DNA of 64,000 bases, taken from contig CM076955.1 in NCBI GenBank assembly GCA_039566865.1, forward strand, positions 21,745,501 to 21,809,500. The letters run 5' to 3'. Positions 55,101 to 64,000 of this stretch are shown here, in pieces. Each line of letters starts with the position of its first letter. Within the stretch, counting starts at the first letter, position 1. The notes beneath the pieces are model-generated. The model saw nothing but the letters and a program-made list of their open reading frames with translations. It was not told where the DNA came from and made no database searches. The position numbers and the translations under genes are program-made. The DNA comes from Aurelia coerulea. Its lineage: Eukaryota; Cnidaria; Scyphozoa; Semaeostomeae; Ulmaridae.

Positions 55101-58100
55101 TAAATTATGTTTTATATTGCATTATAAGAATATTTTTTTCTGCTTCAGCATCTTCATTGGTAGTCTGATATACCCTTTCGTTTGGTCATTGTATGTTGCT
55201 TCTGTTATAGTTGGCCTTGGAGCTGCAAGTAAGTTTGTTCTTTACTTTTTCATTAAAATGTCTTCTCTGATGTTTCGTAGCCTTCAGTTGTTCACCTCAT
55301 TCTTTGGAGTACCCATGTGAAAGAAACACTTGCATATTTTGAAAAATCAGCAAAAGGTTTCATGATTGATCATGAAGATTTCTTAACATGAATTGTATCA
55401 AGGACAAAAATTAATTTTCATTATGAAAGAAGTTTGAACAAAAGCCAGGCAATCATTAGCCTGTTAACCAGACCCAATTTCAAAGTTGAAATTGGGTCTG
55501 GCTAACAGGCTAGGCAATCATGTGAAATGAGCAAGAGCAAAGATGCGAGTAATCACAGCTTCTGTCATGATGATCTTTTTTTTATATTCAATTGAAACAT
55601 TTCCATAAACAAGGTACCTAGAGAGCATGAGCACTAGGCAAGTTCTTGGGTCGCCAACCAAACCTACTGCAGTGGAAGTTGGCCTTGAGGCACTACATAT
55701 GAGCAAGATATGAGCTACTGAACAACACTACAAGGATGATGCCAGGGGGAGCAAAGACAATGACAACTCCCTGACCATTTCATGATGATATCATATAGAC
55801 CTTAGCTGTTCTGAAAAAGAATTTGCATCAAGCAATGTTTTGATTAAGTTTTATTCTGAAGGCTTGATTGAGCAGCGTGTTATTCATGCATGTTATTCAC
55901 ATTCAAAAGTTTGTCTGTTTGTATAAAAATTTTCTTTTGATCCAGACTCTTTTATAGGATAGCTAAAAGGTCTATTAGACAAGCAATGTAGCTATCATAA
56001 TCACTGTTTCATTTCGTAGTTATTTGGACTGCCCAAGGAAATTTCCTTACAATCAACTCAAATGAAGAGACAATGGGAAGAAATAGTGGAGTATTTTGGG
56101 CATTGTTACAATGCAGGTTTGTGAGCAATTTTCGTTGTCTAGGTGCAAAAAAGCATTTCTTCATTCCTTGGTTTTCAAAGAGAAGCTGTGAGTGGAAGAA
56201 CAAGTCAAATTCATTCATATTTAGCAACTAACACAGGTTAAATGCAAAAGTATTAAATTGTATTTCACAACCATCATTGTATGGTGCAGGTTTCTTCTGT
56301 GGCAAATTCAGCCAATGCAAGGGTGGGCCAGTGTAAGGCACAAAATTCGTTGTGGAGTAATTAAATTGCTTTGCTTAAAGTATTTTTCAAAAAATTCTTA
56401 TTTTAGCTTACTGTTTGGCAACATGTTCATTTACTTCTACTTCAAAGGGACAATTAATATCAGTAAGTAAAACACTTTTCTGCTCTCTTTTTTATACCCA
56501 CAGGAGTGGTGCTTATTTTCATAAAGAAGAAATGAAATTATGTCTTAATAACAGAGAGACCTAGCCTTGTAATAAAAAACCATATACCTTATTACACCAA
56601 AGTAGCACAGGTATTATTTTAACACGGTGGAAATTAAGTGATCACAAATTAACGCGAATGGTGAAGCTAGTTTTATAATTAATTAACGCAAGTTAACGTG
56701 GTTTTAATTAACGTGAAATTGTTCAGTTCTCATTATTGATCCACCATACTAATTTGGTGTAATAAGGTAGCTGAAGGCCGGGGCATATTATTCCCTACAA
56801 ATCTCATCGTCTTTCTCTTTGGTAAGTATTGATATATGTTCAAGATAACTCCCCCAAAACTCTCGTAAGCTTTTTCAAAATAGTTATACACCCTTCTGCT
56901 TTTGCTGTGGATGAAATTTTCTGAAGCCTTTTGAAGCGATTTTCGTAATTTGAAATTAGTTTTATGTCAAATTAAACAGGATTATGTCTAAATTTACTCA
57001 ATCCTTCTGTCACAGGCAATAAAGAAGCCAGGACTGTATTCACCGTGCTAGGAGTCTGTTGCGTCGCAGGCACACTTTGTTTCCTTCTCCTCCGCAAACC
57101 GCGACATTCTAGGCATCAAACTGGAGATGTTGCTGATATCCATGGGGTGGTAAGTCTAGTTTACAATCACATGTTCTCCCTTCGTTTATTTTCGACTGTT
57201 GATTAAACCAAAAGCAACGAAATGAGGTAAATATAAGCATTTTGGTATGAATTGAGTTGAGCACGACGTTTCAAGCATGGTCCTTTATGAAGCAAAGAAA
57301 TATCGTCAGAACCGACGCTAATCAAGCTAAAAGAAAGGTATATTGCGAAAGATTAGGATAGTAATCAAGGGAATCGATGTGATTCAGAAAGTACGGAGAA
57401 TAGGGAAGAGGTGTAGGAATAGAACTGTAATAAACAGAATACGTAAATCGCTCGTTGCATCCTGAAGGATACAATGTTCCAAGTTTAGAAATGAAAATGA
57501 CATCGGATGACATTTACAGGTATTAGCACATGTTATCATCTTGGGAGCATATGGAATCTCCCTAAATAGTGTTCTTACACTAATGGGGTTATTCTAAGAC
57601 TTGTTTACCATCCCAAGATCCCTGTAAAAGGGAAAATTAGAGCCCAATCGAAATTTTTCTCTTATGGGGAGAAGATCATGATAATCAGCTAAACTTCATA
57701 ATTATTTTCTAGGGTGCAGCTGACGAGAAGAAACCCCTCCTTTATGATGATGATGAACCCATTTCCGTCGATGATCATATGGCAAGTCAAGTTTATCAAA
57801 GGTAACGGCTACTTTCCCCAGATTCATGGACTTATGAAATAACTCCATGACCCCTCGATGCTCGATGAATTTACTGTCATCAAATATTCCTTACGGATAC
57901 AGAGCCATTGTCAGCCAGGGCCCTTTCCAGGCACCCTGAAATTTCAGACCGTCTCAAAATCGAATTTGGCCTAAACTGTAGCTTTGATCCAAACCAGTGG
58001 AACGGTTGAAGTAAAAATTTTCATTCTGTCTATAATTATAGCGTGCCTGCAAAGGACCCTGGTTGACAATGGCTCTATAAATTCTGACTTACCAAGAAGG

Positions 58101-59503
58101 GAACAACGTAGTGAACAGTGTCCTCAAAATAAGGCCTATTTTTTGAGTGAAAGATCAGGTTTTATTGTCGTATCATTCTTTCATTTAGGGAAGAACAATT
58201 TGGAAGTGCTCCGACGCCTACACCATGGCAAGCATTTGGTGAGCAATTTGTTATCAAGGTTTTTATCAATGTTTAATGTCAAGTCAAATCAAGTCAATGT
58301 TTAATGTCGAGACCTTCTCGCTGGAGTTTTTGCATTACTACGACCTTTCGGATATATCGACCTTACAAATGAAGTTTTGACGCAGCTTTTATTGTATGGT
58401 GATAAAGACCTCCCAAATGACGTTAACATAAATATACTCGATTTGACTCTACAATACATCCACACAAGCGGTCGATTCAATTAAGATTACAGAAATCTAG
58501 CTAAATGCAACTCAACCACCATACCAAGTCCATATTCGTAAAGTCTCCTGTTCGCCGAGTCCCGTTCCTCTATTCTTTTGTTCTTTTGTTTTTTAAGTAG
58601 CTTTTCGTAACAACACCCTTTAGCTTAGCCTGGATTTAGTGTCTTTCTTATACATTTCATACGCAACTTTCGATTGAGTGGCGATAAAGCTTCTATCACT
58701 ATAGCGTGCATTCAAAAATTCCACTTGCAAAATATCGTTCAATTCTAATTCTTTTCTGAATAGCTAGGGGGCCTCTTATATATTTAGTTGTATTTTAGTT
58801 TATCTCCTTCATGTGATGGCCCTGGGGTAGTCATGATCTTTTGCTCCCCTTGGTATCGTTTCTGTAGTATTGTATGGTAGCTCGTTTGTAATCTTAGGTA
58901 ATTCGTAAATTGTAAATTTTTAAAACTGAATTGATAGAAAAAAAAGTCAAGTCAAGATTTGTTCATAAGAATTCTAACCTAATACAGGGAGTCTTATGCA
59001 ACCCAGGGAAAGCAAAATGCTTGTCTTGCCTGGGCCGCTTGAAAAAATGAAACAAAGTACGACATGGTATAAAAGGAATACGAAAACTAAGATACAACGA
59101 ATCAGCTATGTAAAAATTAGTGAGGTATAGATAGACGACTTTTCTGATTTTATACCGGGTGAGTCAAAAAAGGCCCGGCGTTTGAAAGGCCACTGCTCCA
59201 TGAATATATAAGCAATGATATTTTGTAATATCTAGTTGAATAGCTAACATGTTCAATTAATTTTAGAATTTTACCTGGCTAAAATCGGTCACTCCTGTCA
59301 GATTTTACAAAGGGATTTTCTGAAAAAGTCCCTTCAAGAAACCTTTAAAAATGTGCTACCAATGGATTTATTTTTATTGGGGATGTTCTGATTTGATTTT
59401 TTCTTTCTACAACGGTTCCCTGTTTATTATATTACAGTGAGGTCGTTTCAACTGCTAGCAACTAAAGACATGATGCTTCTGTCAGTGACGACATTCTATA
59501 CTG
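52179..59503 (+). CDS. MFSD11: UNC93-like protein MFSD11, first 279 codons; 3' part missing
   Basis: Exons: 52179-52271, 52716-52764, 53068-53083 (16-nt microexon), 54281-54388, 55149-55228, 56020-56116, 56407-56462, 57016-57149, 57713-57801, 58189-58238, 59438-59503; phases agree throughout. The product belongs to the UNC93-like branch of the major facilitator superfamily; the substrate is unknown. Blocks shared with the family: MLGVCFMLVFTAFQTSSNVQ, GYTSLSIIYAVFAVANFIAP, then IIWTAQGNFLTINS, NSGVFWALLQ, LLFGNMFIYFYFKG, a loop of about 60 residues with an acidic DDDEP patch, and ATKDMMLLSVTTFYTG at the start of helix 7. Human MFSD11 has about 449 residues, so about 170 are missing. No further exon was found up to 64000; the rest may lie beyond the edge or the gene may be broken. 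Confidence 0.85.
53101..53874. mobile_element. Mariner-type MITE (CCGGGTGAGCCAG ends), itself interrupted
   Basis: TA-flanked (53099-53100 and 53875-53876). Arms CCGGGTGAGCCAGAAAAGTT and complement, with aagtact blocks inside. A 174-bp hAT-type element is inserted in the right arm. The left end is 17 bp after the microexon donor of the MFSD11-like gene. Confidence 0.85.
53692..53865. mobile_element. 174-bp hAT-type MITE nested in a mariner MITE, with 8-bp duplication
   Basis: Ends are CATCGGCGTAGG and complement CCTACGCCTATG (one mismatch). The 8-mer ctcacccg, part of the host element's terminal repeat, flanks both sides (53684-53691 and 53866-53873). Inside are poly-G/poly-C runs like those at 2228-4227. 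Confidence 0.9.
55457..55511. mobile_element. 55-bp hairpin insert with 10-bp direct flanking repeats
   Basis: Two 27-bp arms (TAGCCTGTTAACCAGACCCA start) pair with one mismatch around a 2-bp loop; the last base is shared with the flank. The direct repeat aggcaatcat flanks it at 55447-55456 and 55512-55521. It lies in intron 5 of the MFSD11-like gene. Confidence 0.8.
55795..55975. mobile_element. AATAGACC-type MITE, second full copy
   Basis: Left atagacct-tagctgttctgaaa and right atagctaaaaggtctat are complements. Same family as 29869-30054. It lies 45 bp before MFSD11-like exon 6. Confidence 0.65.
57901..58076. mobile_element. 176-bp AGAGCCATTGTC-type MITE
   Basis: Terminal arms agagccattgtcagccaggg and its near-complement ending ggttgacaatggctct, including ctttccaggca against tgcctgcaaag. 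It is the most compact copy of the family and lies in intron 9 of the MFSD11-like gene. Confidence 0.8.
59155..59365 (+). mobile_element. 5' fragment of a family B mariner-type MITE
   Basis: CCGGGTGAGTCAAAAAAGGC after TA, then gtttgaaaggccactgctcc and a match to 30757-30960. The right end is missing. It ends about 70 bp before MFSD11-like exon 11. Confidence 0.65.
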
Positions 59504-62455
59504 GTATGTACATAGGTCAATTTGAGATTGCCATAGACCTTTTAGCTTTTACGAAAAAGAATCTGAATTGATGTAATCTGAACCTGAAACCCAAATAATA
59601 CTTTGCGATTATTTGTCGATTTTTCGGCGACCTGGGACGACCTATTTCCCGAGCGAGCAGCGATTCCTATATTTGCAGTAAACCACTGCAATCGACTGCA
59701 ATAAACCGTTGTGTGTCAAACGCGTGCGGGCTGGTTGGATGGTACCCAAAATAAATGAAACCTGAATATTTGTTTTATCAAGTAGACAATCTGAACTAAA
59801 TATACAATATATCACCGGTCCCTTTCAGAGCGAGAAAGGACACGCAGTCACATAGTTCCCACTGTAAATTGGACTTACAAATTAAAGCACACAATTTCCA
59901 AAAGGAAAACCAGCAAACTATGAAAAAACAACAAAAACGACCCTGCTACGAAATTACTTGGAAAAGACTTGCTAGCAAAATCCCTTGGAAGGAAATTGTT
60001 GCCTCAATAATAACTCTATCCTCGTTTACATTCAAATCTGAAGTTCCGTACAAGAGTAATTCACACAAATCTTTTGAATTCATACTTGTGATGTCTAACC
60101 CAGATACATCCGCAAGCTGACTGAAGAGAAGAGAAGCTAGACTATGTCGAATCATATCCTCGTTGAGAGGGCTGAAATTTACCTTGCTAAATACCCCGCC
60201 TAAATAACCTAAAGCGTGGCCTAAAACCTTATTAGAGGAGGGTGGTGAATGTCAGGTATTACCATAGATATCCTTTTGCGAACAGAAAGAAACAAGAGTG
60301 CCTGTATTATGCTTGTTCTTGAAATAAAGGTCTGTTGCCACTTTTCCCACTAATAATCCATCTTAGGCCATGTATGATACCTGTTGGAGATTTGTTGGTG
60401 ATACTTTGGTGTGAAGCTCTGTCATCTGCCCATTGCTGTTTCATTATTTCACATAAAGACTAAGTCATTCAATACAAGCAAACTAACAATAAATAATAAA
60501 GTGAACCTCACCCCGCTTGTCAGAAGACAAGTGAAAATCTTTCAGCAACTATGAATCTTGCGACTTTACTGCTCTACATAGACTCTGCAGTTCTGTTTAC
60601 TCGCCTTGGAAAATTCTCAGTTCACCGTCTCTGAAAGGTACGACTAGATATGTCTCCCTTTGCCTTAAATGTTTGATAAAAGAACTGTTATGTTGAGGAA
60701 AGTCCTGTAAAACACGGTGCTCTCTTGTGATCTAAAAGCTGGGACAAAAGGAGGAATACAAGAACAGTGTCAACAGGGACCCTCATGCCATGAAGCACTA
60801 GCAAGGGTGGGTTTTGTAAAACAAAAGAATCGACTGTGTGAAATCTTTTCTCAGAAATAAAAATTGCTTTGCCTTTTCGGAAAGCTGAATCCTTTGTTTA
60901 AAAACCTTTGCCTTGTGCTGCAGAACTTATATGAATTAATGAATTAATAACTCTTGCTACTCTGCATCAAAACAATAAGAACTATGCAAATCCAATTCCC
61001 TGAACATATTTGACTTCACTGCAGAAGCCACAAGGGGCCTAAATTTTCCCTGATTTGATTTGACTAACAAGGACAGATTTTTTTATACAATAGCATGAGT
61101 TGCTTTTGTTGACACCTGAATTCAAAGCGGTTAGCAATTGCAGAAAAAGGAAATTCCCTCAACCAATAATTATTTTAAAAAACTTCTATTACTGGCCGAA
61201 ATTCTTAGTTTCTTACAGAACAAAATACGTGTACTTTTATATATGGTTTTTGAACAGTAGAATGGTGATTAATCTTACGTGTTTCTACTGTACCTCTCTA
61301 TTCTGAATAATCTATTTCGCCTGATTTTATTCAACCCTGTGGAGTCTGACATCCATTAAAACTCTCTTGTTTACAATTTCTCTCAATGAAATAATCGTTC
61401 GTGTAGGAGATAGCTTATCGAGCAACCATAGCAAAGCAACACGAGTGAATAAATATTTCTATAGGAAACCTGTACGACTCCACCTTGCACGATAACTGGG
61501 TCAAAATGATTTTGGCGCTTCTGTTCCATATTTGTGTCAAGGCAAGTTTTATATTGACACGGTGTCGAGTTGACACAATGAAATTTAGGGGTCGAATGCG
61601 GCAAAGTTGGATCACACGTATTTTTTATGACTGTACAAGAAACATTCTTGCAATAGCAAAATACGTCACAGAAGAAACTGATTATAAAAAACTCGACTCT
61701 CAGATCGCTAACAAATTAAGAAACTCAATACTGGGAAAATGTTACTGAAGAAACTATTTAGGAAATCCTTAGCAAAGTTCTTACTGCCGCTTTATTTTCA
61801 CTCGTTTTCCGTATCATATTGCTCGGATGGCTTCAAAAACTTTTTCTGAAATTTTCACATACGTGAAGCTCACAAGAAACTCGTAAAAAATTGAGAAACT
61901 CGTAAGAAACTCTTAGTACTCGAAATCTGATCTGAAATTTGAAACTTTCAGCTCTGACTCAAATTCTTAATGATAAAATATTTGCAATTCCGATTTTCCG
62001 CACATGTCGCATCGCACAATAAAACTCGTTGAGTCGAACAGATGATGTCAGGTGACATTGTCTTTGGAGATGGATAGCCATGGAATGCACAATGACTCAA
62101 GCAAGGCGAACATGCTAAATCGAGTTTGTGTTGAAGAACAGAGTTGAATGTTGTGAGTAACCAAAAAGCCAATAAAGACGCCGCCGATACTGCCATCTAT
62201 TGATGTTTCCTGTTTTTAGCATTGTTCGAATAGCGCACTCATTGATTCCGCTGCAGATAAAACAAAATTGTATAGGACTGTTTACATCCTTATTTGCCCG
62301 TGCGTGCTTCCACAACTAAATAGGCAAGTGACGATTCAGAAAGTACCTGCAGACCAAGAGCGGCTTTGAAAATTGAAATACTTGGTTTTGGCAGTCCCAT
62401 AAGCATCGAGAGAGGTATGAGCATGCAGTCACAATCTCAAAGTACCAGAAGACAC
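59504..62455. other. 3-kb stretch with no supported exon
   Basis: Begins with the donor g|gtatgt after MFSD11-like exon 11. Contains a half AATAGACC-type MITE (59535-59575) and a possible BACK-domain relic. I searched by eye for the next transporter exon and found none. The remaining open frames here are short and featureless. Confidence 0.4.
59946..60155 (-). pseudogene. Possible BACK-domain relic of a kelch-like gene
   Basis: The minus strand reads FSQLADVSGLDI, SKDLCELL and SDLNVNEDRVIIEATISF. The LL..SDDLNV..E..V..A...W pattern is typical of the BACK domain in BTB-kelch proteins. The Trp position is Phe-Gln here, and no BTB or kelch repeats lie near. It is probably a fragment; a chance match is possible. 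Confidence 0.3.
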
Positions 62456-62507
62456 AGGTATAAATAGGCAAGGGTAGCCTGCACAATTCAATTCACAAAG
62501 TACCTGC
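62316..62507 (+). promoter_or_regulatory. TATA promoter of the NHL gene, with a duplicated motif
   Basis: TATAAATA at 62459-62466 would place a transcription start near 62490, about 130 bp before the ATG. The surrounding words taaataggcaag and aaagtacctgc occur twice: 62317-62328 with 62340-62350, and 62461-62472 with 62497-62507. This looks like a duplicated promoter segment about 145 bp apart; only the second copy has the full TATA box. Confidence 0.55.
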
Positions 62508-62618
62508 CTAAGTGGACTTGCCCAAGAGTCCACTGCCAAAGGGAAGAACTCATCTGCATTTCTTGGTTTTCGTACCCTCGTCCAGAAGAATCAAGAAGAC
62601 AGTGGAAAATATCTTGAA

Positions 62619-63578
62619 ATGATGGGCGCAAGAAACTGTAAATTAATACCAGAAAATCAAGGTTTGCTCAACTTCACAGATCTTCAAACTGTACAGGACA
62701 CGAAAGAACCTCGTGGGTTTTGCAGAATGTCAAAAGGGAAAATTATCACTCTGCCTAATCAAGACAAAACTGTTGACGATATAGCGAGATACAACTTCCT
62801 GGCAGTCTCAGATAAACATATATTCGTTGTGGACAACAAAGGAGGGGTTGTGCAGTGTTATTCCGTCGTTTCAAGTAAACATTTAGGACAACTTGCTACC
62901 ACGAAAACTAGTAACGACTTACGTGGTGTTACGGTGATAAAGCATTTGAAGGATAAGACTGGGGATGTGGTAGTAATTGCTGATAAGGGAAACCAAAGTT
63001 TAATCGCCATCGAAACAAACGAAATTTGTGATGTGAAATTGGAGACTTCGTTTGGCGTTTTAAAAGAACCATGCGGACTGTGCAGTAACGGAAGTGACAG
63101 AATCTTCGCCACAGATTGGGAAAACAAAACTATTCACATTTTCAATTTCAAACTCGATGATGACGACAAATATCAGTTTCAAGAAATTGGAAACTTCCGC
63201 CATCCAAAACTTTCATTTCCGTATTGCCTCGCCGTGAGTCGAACAAATGTTATTGTTGGACAACCAATCGCGTCTTCCATCATTGTTTTCTCAGAAAAGG
63301 GAGATCTCCTCAAGGAGATTCGCTGTGAAGAGATACTGGACAGGGAATCCCCGCGTGGAATAGCAACAGATGAAGATGGGAATATTTTCGTTGCGAATGG
63401 AAAAAGAAACAATGTTCTGATCTTCAATTCAAATGGGAATTTCCACAGTTCATCCAGTGGACCTGACTTTTTACAACTAAGTTGTCCTCGCAGCATAGCC
63501 ATATCACCGAACGAAGGGATCGTAGCTTTAGCGACTTTAAACAACCAATGTAACGATGAAGTCTTAGTAATATTTTGA
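62619..63578 (+). CDS. NHL-type beta-propeller protein, single exon, 319 aa
   Basis: An uninterrupted frame from ATG 62619 (a second ATG follows directly) to TGA 63576-63578. The sequence is a series of blades typical of NHL or six-bladed propellers: LAVSDKHIFVVDNKGGVVQC, then DVVVIADKGNQSLIAIE, RIFATDWENKTIHIFN, YCLAVSRTNVIVGQP, and the classic PRGIATDEDGNIFVANGKRN followed by NVLIFNSNG and CPRSIAISP. The N-terminal 40 residues are not propeller-like. There is no RING, B-box or coiled coil, so it is not a whole TRIM protein; no signal peptide or membrane helix is seen. It may bind protein or RNA, as other NHL propellers do, but the partner is unknown. With no intron and its own TATA box, it could be a retrocopy-derived gene or a nested gene inside the transporter locus. 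Confidence 0.8.
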   Translation: MMGARNCKLIPENQGLLNFTDLQTVQDTKEPRGFCRMSKGKIITLPNQDKTVDDIARYNFLAVSDKHIFVVDNKGGVVQCYSVVSSKHLGQLATTKTSNDLRGVTVIKHLKDKTGDVVVIADKGNQSLIAIETNEICDVKLETSFGVLKEPCGLCSNGSDRIFATDWENKTIHIFNFKLDDDDKYQFQEIGNFRHPKLSFPYCLAVSRTNVIVGQPIASSIIVFSEKGDLLKEIRCEEILDRESPRGIATDEDGNIFVANGKRNNVLIFNSNGNFHSSSSGPDFLQLSCPRSIAISPNEGIVALATLNNQCNDEVLVIF

Positions 63579-64000
63579 AATCAATATGTGTATTTTATTT
63601 CAAGATCTTGATACAAAAGCTTTGTAAGTATGAGGCACCTTCTTTGGAGTATAATTCTGCTTTGAACAGAGATTATCTCAATGACCTCATGTGATTAACT
63701 CGATGGCCTCAGCCAGGGCCCTTCTTTGGCTTCACATGCACGTATTTGCTACGAGAATCTCTTTATCTTTTATCAGTCTGCTTTGCTTCTGCAGTTTTTG
63801 TCGTGGATACATGATACATCTCTTATGGTGTGATCGATATTTCTATCCTCAACTCCTGGCTTTGCTTGAATGAAAGTGTTTTCAAACTGTGTTACATTAG
63901 CTTAGCCATTATCCATGGCTTAGCTATAACCCACCATAACGAAAATGCCACCGTCGTATGAACACGATTAAGTTAAATTCGATTGTGCTGAAAAGTCGAA
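63579..64000. other. Right edge, no feature supported
   Basis: AT-rich sequence after the NHL gene. A palindromic 'ttagccattatccatggcttagctata' region lies near 63900. No canonical AATAAA follows the NHL stop within 100 bp, and no further exon is recognised. Confidence 0.4.

Noticed and set aside
61383..61748. Overlapping 60-90 codon frames on both strands
   Set aside because: No recognisable motif, frames overlap each other, no splice or promoter signals.
1..64000. Bacterial-type systems, CRISPR arrays or defence islands
   Set aside because: Splice-interrupted animal genes throughout; the regular repeats are coding mucin-type units with no spacers.

Overview
The window is nuclear DNA from an animal. 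Genes are split by many short exons with GT..AG introns, the DNA is AT-rich, introns are full of small DNA transposons and SINEs, and one gene encodes an axonemal (ciliary) dynein chain. Retroelement fragments at the left edge look like those common in cnidarians and other marine invertebrates. An anthozoan or other cnidarian is my best guess, but this is inference.

Layout: (1) 1-4.2 kb is a transposon graveyard: a non-LTR reverse transcriptase tail, a Penelope-like GIY-YIG tail, and nested inverted-repeat elements, plus two possible unrecognised exons. (2) 4.26-35.1 kb, + strand: one gene of about 16 exons encoding a type I membrane protein of about 6,400 residues. It has a signal peptide, a huge Ser/Thr-rich (mucin-like) repeat ectodomain made almost entirely by one 16.8 kb exon, a SEA-like juxtamembrane region, one membrane helix and a long cytoplasmic tail. 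The SEA-like, membrane and tail regions resemble the KIAA1549 (UPF0606) family. (3) 36.5-39.9 kb, - strand: complete 5-exon PGS1, mitochondrial phosphatidylglycerophosphate synthase. It is tail-to-tail with the mucin-like gene. (4) 41.5-51.0 kb, + strand: complete 14-exon DNAI2, axonemal outer-arm dynein intermediate chain 2. (5) 52.2-59.5 kb, + strand: the first 11 exons of an UNC93-like transporter (MFSD11 type); the C-terminal half is not found in the window. (6) 62.6-63.6 kb, + strand: a single-exon NHL-type beta-propeller gene with its own TATA box, possibly nested in the transporter gene.

Main points: the repeat exon holds 108 units that stay in exact 129-bp register over 13.8 kb. Just upstream, 5.98-6.83 kb looks like two repeat types merged by a consensus error. 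PGS1, DNAI2 and MFSD11 are neighbours here and all lie on human 17q25, which suggests conserved linkage. The introns hold at least eight families of inverted-repeat elements, several with exact target-site duplications, one element nested inside another, and a 5S-rRNA-derived SINE.

The genes do not form an operon-like unit. PGS1 makes the cardiolipin precursor in mitochondria, DNAI2 works in cilia, the transporter sits in membranes, and the mucin-like protein sits at the cell surface. All exon boundaries were read by eye from splice consensus, reading phase and family similarity.
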